This document shows, in pieces, positions 10,000 to 18,609 of a stretch of 64,000 nt of DNA; positions within the stretch are counted from its first letter, which is position 1, and each line of letters opens with the position of its first letter. This DNA is from Winogradskyella sp. GTDB lineage: Bacteria > Bacteroidota > Bacteroidia > Flavobacteriales > Flavobacteriaceae. The notes beneath the pieces were generated by a model, which was not told where the DNA came from, made no database searches, and saw nothing but the letters and a program-made list of their open reading frames with translations. The position numbers were made by a program, and so were the translations under genes. The stretch covers positions 42,239 through 106,238 of the forward strand of contig NZ_JADGDZ010000003.1 of NCBI RefSeq assembly GCF_016744625.1. The letters run 5' to 3'.

Positions 10000-11100
10000 A
10001 TGTTAAAGCAATTCTTCATCCTCTGCTCTGGAGCCGATACGGATATTTTAAACGACTGTTCCATTGGTGAACAAAACAAATATGCTGGTATTGGCGCTAC
10101 CGTTTTCTTTACAGCTGTTATGGCTACAATAGCTGCTAGCTATGCACTTTACACTGTCTTTGATAGTTTATATTCCTCGATATTTTTTGGACTAATTTGG
10201 GGTTTGCTCATCTTTAATTTAGACCGTTATATCGTTTCAACAATCAAAAAAAGAGATAATGTTTTAGATGAAATTCTTCAAGCCACTCCAAGACTATTCT
10301 TAGCTGTTATTATTGCAGTGGTCATTTCTAAACCTTTAGAACTCAAAATTTTTGAAAAAGAAATCAATCAAGTTTTATTAGAACAAAAGAATGATTTAAC
10401 CTTAGCGAATCAAAACCAAATTGCAGCACAGTTCAATCCAAAAATTGCTGAATTAGAAAGTCAAATCCTGAGCTTACAATCACAAACTGATGCCAAAGAA
10501 ACGGAGGTTAATGCATTATATGACACTTACATTTCTGAAGCAGAAGGTACTGCTGGCACAAAACTCTTAGGTAAAGGCCCAGTTTATAAAGAAAAACGAG
10601 ACAAACACGATGCTGGTTTAGCAGAATTGCAACAACTTAAAACCGATAACAAAGCAAAAATTTCGGCTATTGAAACTCAGATTTCAACACTTCAAGGTGA
10701 TTACACTGCAAATGTTGCCCAATCACAACCAGTTATTGATAATTTTGATGGTTTAATGGCACGTGTTAATGCTTTAGGGAAATTACCATGGTTACCTTCA
10801 TTCTTTATTTTTCTGCTATTCTTGGCTATTGAAACATCTCCTATTTTTGCAAAGCTATTGTCACCAAAAGGTGAATTTGATTTTCGTTTAGAAGACCAAG
10901 AAACGACTATTAAAACTTGGACCACACAACAAGTTACTGAACGTCAGTTACTATTAAAAACTGACAATGACATTAATAATAAAGTGTATACTGAAATTGC
11001 AGATGAAGAAGAGGTTATAAACTACAAACGAAAGAAAGCACGAGAACTCATGCAACATCAAGCTGATGCTTTTTTGAAAAAGCAGAAAGGTGCACTTTAA
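10000..11100 (+). CDS. DUF4407 domain-containing membrane protein
   Basis: 366 aa; LCSGADTDIL, LIFNLDRYIVSTIKK, TPRLFLAVIIAVVISKPLELKIFEKEI, coiled coil, then C-terminal TM ETSPIFAKLLS. Confidence 0.85.
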   Translation: MLKQFFILCSGADTDILNDCSIGEQNKYAGIGATVFFTAVMATIAASYALYTVFDSLYSSIFFGLIWGLLIFNLDRYIVSTIKKRDNVLDEILQATPRLFLAVIIAVVISKPLELKIFEKEINQVLLEQKNDLTLANQNQIAAQFNPKIAELESQILSLQSQTDAKETEVNALYDTYISEAEGTAGTKLLGKGPVYKEKRDKHDAGLAELQQLKTDNKAKISAIETQISTLQGDYTANVAQSQPVIDNFDGLMARVNALGKLPWLPSFFIFLLFLAIETSPIFAKLLSPKGEFDFRLEDQETTIKTWTTQQVTERQLLLKTDNDINNKVYTEIADEEEVINYKRKKARELMQHQADAFLKKQKGAL

Positions 11101-11177
11101 AAGCACTCAAAGTGACATTAATTTATAAAAGTGCTGTCAATTTATTACTTTTAGGTTGAAAATAAAACTTCAATCTT

Positions 11178-11645
11178 ATGAAATATATATTCCCTTTTGT
11201 ATTTGCATTATTATGCCTAAGCTGTATTAGTATAAAAACAGATGTTACTACAGATTCTATTGAGAAAAGAGATGGTGATGAACTAGCTGAAGCTGGCATT
11301 CGTCTTGTAATGCAAGCACAAGAAATAGCCTGGAATAAGCATAACTTAGAAAGCTTTATGCAAGGCTATTGGAAAAGTGATTCTCTTAAATTTTATGGCT
11401 CTAACGGTCTAACTTTAGGCTGGGAAAACACATTAGCAAACTATAAAAAAGGGTATCCAACAAAAGCCGAAAGTGGTACTCTGAATTTTGTTATCAATGA
11501 TATTTCAAAAATCGAAGGAGATAACTATTGGGTTATGGGAGAGTATCACCTAAAACGAGACGTTGGTGATGCAGATGGAGTATTCATCATTATCTTTAAA
11601 AAGATTGATGGACAATGGAAAATCGTTGCAGATATGTCGTGTTAA
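11178..11645 (+). CDS. DUF4440/SnoaL-like (NTF2 fold) lipoprotein
   Basis: 155 aa; lipobox LCLSC; EIAWNKHNLESFMQGYWKSDSLKFYG ... GVFIIIFKKIDGQWKIVADMSC. Confidence 0.8.
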   Translation: MKYIFPFVFALLCLSCISIKTDVTTDSIEKRDGDELAEAGIRLVMQAQEIAWNKHNLESFMQGYWKSDSLKFYGSNGLTLGWENTLANYKKGYPTKAESGTLNFVINDISKIEGDNYWVMGEYHLKRDVGDADGVFIIIFKKIDGQWKIVADMSC

Positions 11646-11659
11646 ATAAAGTGCAAAAA

Positions 11660-11715
11660 ATAAAGTGTATCCGAAACACCTATCTATCACCATAGATGCA
11701 TTGGAAACACTTTAT
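11660..11715. terminator. bidirectional structured terminator between convergent genes
   Basis: Outer ATAAAGTGT/ACACTTTAT arms enclosing ATCTAT-CACC-ATAGAT hairpin. Confidence 0.5.
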
Positions 11716-11742
11716 CTAAATTATATATGTAAGAGGGATTAT

Positions 11743-12054
11743 TTAAGCCGCTACAATTGCATTTGCTGGAACAGCAATAGTTTGTTCTTCAGATTTAAAA
11801 TGCTGATAAAGCTCTTTACATCCAAATCCAATAATAGATAATCGTTTTGATTTTGTAATAGATTCATTATGTAATCTAGCTAATGCCATTACTCCTGCTC
11901 TATCTATACTGTCTACACTTTCAATATTAATGTGAATATCGTCTAACTTATCAAAAATATTAGAGAAACGAGCATTGAAAGTTTTTAGGTTTAACTTGTT
12001 TAATGATCCTTTAATCTGAAAATGATTGTTGTAGTTTGTAATTTCTAAATCCAT
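11743..12054 (-). CDS. STAS domain-containing protein
   Basis: 103 aa; IHINIESVDSIDRAGVMALARLHNESITKSKRLSIIGFG resembles STAS/anti-anti-sigma fold. Confidence 0.7.
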   Translation of the reverse strand: MDLEITNYNNHFQIKGSLNKLNLKTFNARFSNIFDKLDDIHINIESVDSIDRAGVMALARLHNESITKSKRLSIIGFGCKELYQHFKSEEQTIAVPANAIVAA

Positions 12055-12266
12055 AATAAATAATGTTTAAGCGTTCATACTAATTCGGGGCTATTAATCA
12101 GTAAACTTGGTACTATTAAATTAGAGGGATGACCACAATATCTAACATATCCTTGAGTGATGCATTATAAAATCGATAAATGGTAATTTTGACTAGATTA
12201 TTCGAAAAGGTGTGTTTATTTTTTCGATAAACAACACACTTTCAAATAGATGAAATGTAAGAAAAA

Positions 12267-12528
12267 CTACTTGGATTTCAATTTTTGAAAATGAGCATTA
12301 ATATCTACAGGTTTGTGAACCACAATAGTAAAAACAGGATACTTTTTTAAAAGGCGTGTCGGTCTAATTGATCGTTTTTAAAAACCACCTCCACAGTTAG
12401 GACAAACGTATTGTAATGTGTCTACACAATCTTAGCAATAGGGACACTCGAATGTGCAAATCATTGCCTCTTTAGAATAGTAAGGCAAAGATTTATTACA
12501 ATTTTCGCACGTTGCTTATGTCTAACAT
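12267..12528 (-). pseudogene. decayed DUF1272 family gene
   Basis: Minus-strand conceptual translation: MLDI-(frameshift)-CENCNKSLPYYSKEAMICTFECPYC*DCVDTLQYVCPNCGGGF*KRSIRPTRLLKKYPVFTIVVHKPVDINAHFQKLKSK*. Cys-rich DUF1272 pattern with one frameshift and two in-frame TAA. Confidence 0.85.
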
Positions 12529-12587
12529 ATTAATTTGATTGTCGCTTGAGTGATTTAAAAAAAACAAGTTCGCAAGTGTTACGAATT

Positions 12588-12623
12588 CTCGATACATTCC
12601 GATGAAAAATCGGAACGCTCGAG
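12588..12623. repeat. REP-like hairpin
   Basis: CTCGA tacaTTCCGAT-gaaaa-ATCGGAAcgc TCGAG nested inverted repeat followed by CTGACG. Confidence 0.6.
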
Positions 12624-12633
12624 CTGACGTAAA

Positions 12634-13194
12634 CTATATTTTTTTCACATACTTCGTGATAATTACAGTTAGAGTTGGACCAACTTTTCCTTCAATATAG
12701 TCTGAGTTTTCTCTATCTAATCTAATATTTCTAACTGCAGTACCTTGCTTAGCAACCATACTAGAGCCTTTTACTTTAAGATCTTTTACTAAAACAACAG
12801 AATCACCATTATCTAAAACGACACCATTAACGTCTCTATGTATAATCTGGTTCTCATCAACTTCTCCATCACCAGCTGCTTTAGCAATTTCTAAAATATC
12901 ATCTTCAATATACAACATACCTAACAGGTCTTCTGGCCAGCTCTCATTAATTCTATTTAGCATTCTCCAAGCCATAATTTTTACAGCATCGTGCTCACTC
13001 CACATACTATCATTTAAACAACGCCAATGATTAGGTTCTATTTTTTCAGAACCCTCCATTTGTTCAATACATGTTCCACAAGCATACAATCCCATTTCTT
13101 TTGCATTAGGTACAGTATAAACTGATAAATTTTCTGTATTTGTACATAACTCACATTGTGAGTTACTTCGTTGTTTAAATTCTTTTTCCGTCAT
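12634..13194 (-). CDS. PhnA domain protein
   Basis: 186 aa; CELCTNTENLSVYTVP, C-terminal VLDNGDSVVLVKDLKVKGSSMVAKQGTAVRNIRL...VEGKVG-type PhnA motif. Confidence 0.88.
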   Translation of the reverse strand: MTEKEFKQRSNSQCELCTNTENLSVYTVPNAKEMGLYACGTCIEQMEGSEKIEPNHWRCLNDSMWSEHDAVKIMAWRMLNRINESWPEDLLGMLYIEDDILEIAKAAGDGEVDENQIIHRDVNGVVLDNGDSVVLVKDLKVKGSSMVAKQGTAVRNIRLDRENSDYIEGKVGPTLTVIITKYVKKI

Positions 13195-13241
13195 TTTATT
13201 TAAGTGTATTTTAAAATGTAAAGTTATTAATTGCCTGCTGT

Positions 13242-13604
13242 TTATTTTAAACTATCTCTCAGTTTTTTAGGCAAACCTTTTACAACCATATCATATGAAT
13301 GATTAATTAATTGTGTAATAAGTTTTGGATTGAGCTCTCCAGTGTGAATATAAACGCTATTCCATTGTCGTTTGTGCATATGATAACCTGGTTTTACGCT
13401 ATCATATTCTGCTCTTAACTCCTGTGCATATTCTGGGTCACATTTTAGATTTATAAATGCCTCCCCATTTTCCCATTTCTTTAATGAGGCTAAAGCAAAC
13501 ATTTTATTACAAACTTTAAAAACGAGTGTGTCATTATCGAAAGGAAAATGTTCAGTGACTTCCTGTTTACCCATACAATAGTTTCTGTAATCTTCTATAT
13601 TCAT
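13242..13604 (-). CDS. MmcQ/YjbR family protein
   Basis: 120 aa; KQEVTEHFPFDNDTLVFKVCNKMFAL...INLKCDPEYAQELRAEYDSVKPGYHMHKRQWNSV. Confidence 0.9.
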   Translation of the reverse strand: MNIEDYRNYCMGKQEVTEHFPFDNDTLVFKVCNKMFALASLKKWENGEAFINLKCDPEYAQELRAEYDSVKPGYHMHKRQWNSVYIHTGELNPKLITQLINHSYDMVVKGLPKKLRDSLK

Positions 13605-14002
13605 TTTAAAAGTCGTTCCATTACCTTTTCAGGATGCTTGAGTTCTGTAAAACCAAACTGATTATATAAATTATGTGCATCTGAAGTTTTTAACATCCAG
13701 ATTTTACATTTTTTTAGTTGTGGTTCTTCATTTATGGTTTTCATCAATTGTTTTGAATAGCCTTTACCTCTATATTCAGGAAGAATAAAGACATCCATTA
13801 CATAAGCAAACACCACATAATCGGTTACAATTCTCGCAAAACCAATTTGCTTTTCGTCTAAATATACTCCAAAACAAAAACAGTGTTCAATAGAGGTTTT
13901 AACTTCTTCTAGCGATCTTCCTTTTGCCCAATAAGTTTGCATCAAAAACGGATGAATTACATCTATTTGAAGCTTGTTTTTATCTGTTGATATTTCTATC
14001 AC
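13601..14002 (-). CDS. GNAT family N-acetyltransferase
   Basis: 133 aa; IGFARIVTDYVVFAYVMDVFILPEYRGKGYSKQLM acetyl-CoA binding motif. Confidence 0.92.
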   Translation of the reverse strand: MIEISTDKNKLQIDVIHPFLMQTYWAKGRSLEEVKTSIEHCFCFGVYLDEKQIGFARIVTDYVVFAYVMDVFILPEYRGKGYSKQLMKTINEEPQLKKCKIWMLKTSDAHNLYNQFGFTELKHPEKVMERLLK

Positions 14003-14610
14003 TTCTCTAATTTTTTAACTTCTGAAGTCTCAATCTTTAATGCTGAATAATCTAACTCCCAACCGATGGTTTCAACTAAATTCTCAATGAGTTGAATCGC
14101 TTCTAAAGCTTCATGCTTTGCAACATCGTAAAGTCCACTTTCTGGAATTTTATCCATAATATGCGCTTTAGCTTTAGTATGCAGTTCTGTTAAGTCCGAA
14201 GCTTCAAATTTATTAAACATGCCATCTTGCTTGTCGTAATAATTAATATCACTTTCAATAGATAACACTTCTGGTTGTGGAAAATGAGACAACACTACAG
14301 TTTTAGTTTTAGAGTTTGAATTCATTTGTACTTTACTCAAATCAAATCCAACATGTGCTTTAGCATTTATAACAACCAATGCTTTTTTTCGACTAGAAAT
14401 TAACTTTAAGAATTTCTCCTTTACATCTTCATAATGGTAGATTTCGGCAAAGTCCCCTTCGACTGTAATAAACTTACAAACGCGTTTTATCTTATCTAAA
14501 AGCAGAATTGATTGTGCATTTGTAGTTTGCTTAGTTTTCCATTGTTTATATATAGTAACCAAACCTAAGGTAACTAAAATACTTATTATGATTATAAAAA
14601 ATGTTTCCAT
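13999..14610 (-). CDS. DUF4230 domain-containing protein
   Basis: 203 aa; N-terminal TM; VCKFITVEGDFAEIYHYED...KKALVVINAKAHVGFDLSKV. Confidence 0.85.
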   Translation of the reverse strand: METFFIIIISILVTLGLVTIYKQWKTKQTTNAQSILLLDKIKRVCKFITVEGDFAEIYHYEDVKEKFLKLISSRKKALVVINAKAHVGFDLSKVQMNSNSKTKTVVLSHFPQPEVLSIESDINYYDKQDGMFNKFEASDLTELHTKAKAHIMDKIPESGLYDVAKHEALEAIQLIENLVETIGWELDYSALKIETSEVKKLEK

Positions 14611-14657
14611 AAGTCTTTATATATAGGACACTATTCTATACTTTGAGTCACACATGA

Positions 14658-15407
14658 TTACTCTATTATTTTATATAAAATAGGCTTGCTTGGTGAGGCA
14701 TCATTCTCAAAAGGTGCAATTTGAAGATTCAACATATAACAACCATCATCAATCTTATTAGAGACATAAATAAATTCTGTTATTGTAGCATCTAACCTCA
14801 AACTTCCTTTTGTATTCCAAAATGCATTATGTGCTAAAAGCTCACCTCCATCTTGTTCCTTATCTACACTTGGCAAATCAATTAACAAATGCTTAATTCC
14901 TTTAGACTTTAAATAATTCGCAGCATCTTCTAATAAATACGTTGGGTTAGTATTTGAGTATTGTCGCGATTTCTTTTCCTTAGTATTTGGCAAGGTTCTA
15001 ATTACAATAGCATCACGCTTTTTATTACCTAAAGCAAACTGCAATTGTTTTTTAGAAATCACATAATCATCACCCAATTTTTCTGGTGCAACAGTAACGA
15101 CTTCTGCCAAAAAGAAAAACTGTTTTAATTGCTTATTTATAGAATATACTTTTTCAGTAATATGACCTACTGTTTCAGTATGAGTACCATGAGAATGCGG
15201 ATTAAATGTAATTGTATTAAAATTTACCACAGCTCCATTAGCTACGCTAACTATTTCACCATCTATAACTTCTGGAGTGATTTTTGGTGGATCAAGATAC
15301 CATGCGTTGACATTAGAGATATTACCTTTTAATGGAATTGAAATATCTAAGGGTTGGGATAAATCTATTTTTAGTTTTCTGGAATTGTATTGTATTGTTG
15401 CTAGCAT
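14658..15407 (-). CDS. cyclase family protein (kynurenine formamidase-like)
   Basis: 249 aa; LDISIPLKG, FNPHSHGTHTETVGHI, KGIKHLLIDLPSVDKEQDGG. Confidence 0.85.
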   Translation of the reverse strand: MLATIQYNSRKLKIDLSQPLDISIPLKGNISNVNAWYLDPPKITPEVIDGEIVSVANGAVVNFNTITFNPHSHGTHTETVGHITEKVYSINKQLKQFFFLAEVVTVAPEKLGDDYVISKKQLQFALGNKKRDAIVIRTLPNTKEKKSRQYSNTNPTYLLEDAANYLKSKGIKHLLIDLPSVDKEQDGGELLAHNAFWNTKGSLRLDATITEFIYVSNKIDDGCYMLNLQIAPFENDASPSKPILYKIIE

Positions 15408-15449
15408 TTATGCTGAATTTATTTCAGTATCTCATTAAATTTTTCTCTC

Positions 15450-15734
15450 TTACAAATCGAAATATAAGTCTTTTAAGTCTGGATTCATAGATTTTATTAA
15501 ATTCCATTTCCATTCTTTTTTCCAATTTTTAAGTTCTTTTTCTCTTACAAAAGCATCATGAAAACCTGAATATTCTTCAAAGCACAATAATTCATTTACA
15601 TTATATTTCTTTGTGAATTCGGTTGCCTTCCCTTCCTTATGAAGTGTTACACGTTTTTTCAAAAATTTAGAACCACCAACATACAAAACTGTTTTGTTTT
15701 TGTTTGAAAGCATATACGTGAATCCTTTTTGCAT
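15450..15734 (-). CDS. GIY-YIG nuclease family protein
   Basis: 94 aa; FTYMLSNKNKTVLYVGGSKFLKKRVTLHKEG...FVREKELKNWKKEWKWNLI. Confidence 0.9.
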   Translation of the reverse strand: MQKGFTYMLSNKNKTVLYVGGSKFLKKRVTLHKEGKATEFTKKYNVNELLCFEEYSGFHDAFVREKELKNWKKEWKWNLIKSMNPDLKDLYFDL

Positions 15735-15823
15735 GAAAAATATTAAGTAAAAAAGAATGATTTATTTTCTATTAGAAAAGTCTTAAAACTAGTTCTTTTT
15801 AGCTTTAGTTTCAATTTGAAAGA

Positions 15824-15842
15824 TGCTGAAACTAGTTCAGCA
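15824..15842. repeat. REP-like hairpin spanning the hemW stop codon
   Basis: TGCTGAA-ACTAG-TTCAGCA; hemW stop (cta on +) lies in the loop. Confidence 0.6.
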
Positions 15843-16971
15843 TAAATAATTCAGAAGCAATACCATCACTCAAAAATTGTCCTTTTTTAGTAACACGTAA
15901 ATGCTCTTCATCAATATACAATAAATGTTGATTTATAAAAACTTCTGATTGTTCAATTAAGTAATCCTTAAAAATTATGCCAAAGTCATTTTCAACTTTT
16001 GCAAACGAAACTCCCCAAATAGTTCTTAAACCTGTCATTACATATTCATTATACTGATCTGTAAGTGTTAAAGTTTCTATTTCAATTGGCAATTCATTTT
16101 GGTGAATAGCTTCAATATATTTTGAATTATTACTCACATTCCAACCACGTTGTTTACCATTAAAAGAATGTGCTGAAGGGCCAATACCTATATACGACTT
16201 CCCTTGCCAATAGGCTGAATTATTTTTACTAAAATAACCATCTTTACCAAAGTTAGAAAGCTCATAATGCACAAAACCTGAAGCTTCTAATTTTTCCTTT
16301 AAAATATAAAATTGCCCATGTGCTTGCTCATCATCTACATTATCAATAATTCCTTTTTTTATAAAAAATGCCAAAGCAGTTTTTGGCTCAACCGTTAATG
16401 CGTAACTAGAAATATGAGGAACATTATAACTCAAAGCTGTTTCAATATTTGCTATCCATTGCTCGTTTGTAGCTCCTGGAATTCCGTAAATTAAATCGAG
16501 AGTAATATTATCGAAGTGCTTCGTTGCTTCTTCTAAACAAGCTTTGGCTTCTTCTACATTATGTGCACGATTCATGAGTTTTAAATCAGCTTCAAAAAAA
16601 GATTGAATACCAATACTTAATCTGTTTATTGGTGTATTTGTTAAGTCATTTATTCGTTGAGAAGACAAGTCATCTGGATTGGCTTCTAAAGTGATTTCTG
16701 GGTTATTAGAAACCTTATAATTCTCATAAACCGAATCTATAATAAATTGCAACTCATCATTAGTTAATAAACTAGGTGTTCCTCCTCCAAAATATATGGT
16801 TTCAACTGTTATATTTTTGAATTCGTCTTTCCGAAGTTCTAGTTCTTTTGTCAACGCATTAACTAGGTCATCTTTCTTTTTTAATGAGGTCGAAAAATGA
16901 AAATCGCAGTAATGACAAGCTTGTTTGCAGAATGGTATGTGGATGTAGATGCCTGCCATATTATTCTTCAA
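15832..16971 (-). CDS. hemW: radical SAM family heme chaperone HemW
   Basis: 379 aa; GIYIHIPFCKQACHYCDFHFS (CxxxCxxC), TIYFGGGTPSLL, ISSYALTVEPKTAL, GIGPSAHSF. Confidence 0.95.
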   Translation of the reverse strand: MKNNMAGIYIHIPFCKQACHYCDFHFSTSLKKKDDLVNALTKELELRKDEFKNITVETIYFGGGTPSLLTNDELQFIIDSVYENYKVSNNPEITLEANPDDLSSQRINDLTNTPINRLSIGIQSFFEADLKLMNRAHNVEEAKACLEEATKHFDNITLDLIYGIPGATNEQWIANIETALSYNVPHISSYALTVEPKTALAFFIKKGIIDNVDDEQAHGQFYILKEKLEASGFVHYELSNFGKDGYFSKNNSAYWQGKSYIGIGPSAHSFNGKQRGWNVSNNSKYIEAIHQNELPIEIETLTLTDQYNEYVMTGLRTIWGVSFAKVENDFGIIFKDYLIEQSEVFINQHLLYIDEEHLRVTKKGQFLSDGIASELFMLN

Positions 16972-17326
16972 ACAAGTTATGTAAAGTGCTTATTCTTATA
17001 TCACAATACAATTTCAAAAATTGAAAATGAAGCATATCAAACTGACTTCCATAAATCTCTCTTCTTGTTTCCCAAGATTCATAAGCTGGGAATTTCAGCT
17101 TGAATTGTTCTTCAACAAAAGTATTCCAGAGTTTTTCTGAAGCTTCAAAAGTCTTTATAAAAGTAGAATCATTTTTATTGATTTTTATTAATTCTGTAAC
17201 CAACGAATCCTTAATTTTTTGAGATTGATAATAGTTTTCGTGTGCTATATCATTTACCTCAACTTGCCCTTGGCTGATAGATAAAAATGATAAACTAAAA
17301 ACTAAAAATGCAATTATATATTTCAT
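16961..17326 (-). CDS. lysozyme inhibitor LprI/DUF1311-like secreted protein
   Basis: 121 aa; signal peptide; EASEKLWNTFVEEQFKLKFPAYES...CDIRISTLHNLFEE. Confidence 0.6.
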   Translation of the reverse strand: MKYIIAFLVFSLSFLSISQGQVEVNDIAHENYYQSQKIKDSLVTELIKINKNDSTFIKTFEASEKLWNTFVEEQFKLKFPAYESWETRREIYGSQFDMLHFQFLKLYCDIRISTLHNLFEE

Positions 17327-17336
17327 AATAAAATAG

Positions 17337-17361
17337 ATTCCGCATCAAGTGCGGAATGACA
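17337..17361. repeat. REP-like hairpin
   Basis: ATTCCGCA-TCAAG-TGCGGAAT followed by GACA. Confidence 0.7.
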
Positions 17362-17389
17362 AATCAACTATTAAACAAAAACGTTTAAA

Positions 17390-17944
17390 CTATTTTTTTA
17401 CTCGACCCTCATTCTGCTTAACAAAAGCAGACCAACCAGAATAACTTTTGCCAACCTCTACTCTACCTTCATTATAAAAATGACAAACAGCTGCTGCCAA
17501 TCCATCCATGGAATCTAGGTTTTTAGGTATGGTTTTAAGACCTAACATACTTTGCAGCATCTTAGCGACCTGCTCTTTGCTGGCATTTCCATTTCCTGTG
17601 ATCGCCATTTTAATTTTTTTAGGTGCATATTCTGTAATTGGTACTTCGCGAGATAAACCAGCAGCCATAGCAACTCCTTGTGCTCTACCAAGTTTTAACA
17701 TACTCTGCACATTTTTACCAAAGAAAGGAGCTTCAATAGCAATTTCATCTGGATGATAGGTATCGATGAGTTCTACCGTACGTTCAAAAATAAGTTTCAG
17801 CTTTAGGTAATGGTCATCATATTTTTTGAGCATGAGCTCATTAAGTTGCATAAATTCCATCTTTTTTCCGACTACTTTTATGAGTCCAAAACCCATAATA
17901 GTAGTTCCTGGATCTATACCTAATATAATTTTTTCTTCTTTCAT
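17390..17944 (-). CDS. ruvC: Holliday junction endodeoxyribonuclease RuvC
   Basis: 184 aa; ILGIDPGTTIMGFGLI, IAIEAPFFGKNVQSMLKLGRAQGVAMAA, YAPKKIKMAITGNGNASKEQV, DSMDGLAAAVCH. Confidence 0.96.
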   Translation of the reverse strand: MKEEKIILGIDPGTTIMGFGLIKVVGKKMEFMQLNELMLKKYDDHYLKLKLIFERTVELIDTYHPDEIAIEAPFFGKNVQSMLKLGRAQGVAMAAGLSREVPITEYAPKKIKMAITGNGNASKEQVAKMLQSMLGLKTIPKNLDSMDGLAAAVCHFYNEGRVEVGKSYSGWSAFVKQNEGRVKK

Positions 17945-18582
17945 TAATCACAAAACTGACAGCCGCTCAAAGAAACAGCTATACCAAAGGTAAGGTTAAA
18001 AACATTGCCATTAAAAGCACCTAATCCACTTAATACAGGATCATAATTATCTAAAGACGATAAACCGTATATATAAGAAACATCGGTAAATACTGATACT
18101 TTTTCGTTAAGAGCATAATGCACTTCTAATCCTCCTAAAAGATTTAAATAGGTTTGCTTATTATCTCCTAAATTACTCAATGGTTTTACAAAAGATAAAC
18201 CAGGACCTGCATGCAAAATAGTTCGCATACGCGTTGGCAAAAACCCAATGTATTCTGAAGGATCAAAAACGAATTGTGCGTTAATACGTGAATAATTTAT
18301 TTTAAATTCTGGCGATTTATCATCATTTTTCATACGGTTAAAACCAAAATCGAGCTTTACTCCATATTGACGTTTCAACATATGTTGAATTCCTATATTC
18401 ACTGTTGGGAAATTCACAGACTTAGCATTAGCTCCATCTATAAAACCATTAGCCATAGGGGAATTTACTCCAAGAGCAAAAAGAGCTTTCCATTTGGCAG
18501 TATCTCTAAACTGCGCATTACAGTTTAAGGTCATAAAAATGATCCCAAAAAAAATAAGGTATTGTTTTAAATCAATCTTCAT
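17944..18582 (-). CDS. outer membrane beta-barrel protein
   Basis: 212 aa; signal peptide; alternating beta-strand pattern LNLLGGLEVHYALNEKVSVFTDVSYIYG. Confidence 0.65.
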   Translation of the reverse strand: MKIDLKQYLIFFGIIFMTLNCNAQFRDTAKWKALFALGVNSPMANGFIDGANAKSVNFPTVNIGIQHMLKRQYGVKLDFGFNRMKNDDKSPEFKINYSRINAQFVFDPSEYIGFLPTRMRTILHAGPGLSFVKPLSNLGDNKQTYLNLLGGLEVHYALNEKVSVFTDVSYIYGLSSLDNYDPVLSGLGAFNGNVFNLTFGIAVSLSGCQFCD

Positions 18583-18609
18583 GTATAAGTTTTTAGTTTA
18601 ATTTGCAAC

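Noticed and set aside
12267-12528. Possibility that in-frame TAA codons reflect recoding rather than decay
   Set aside because: A frameshift also exists and all other genes in the window use TAA as a normal stop.
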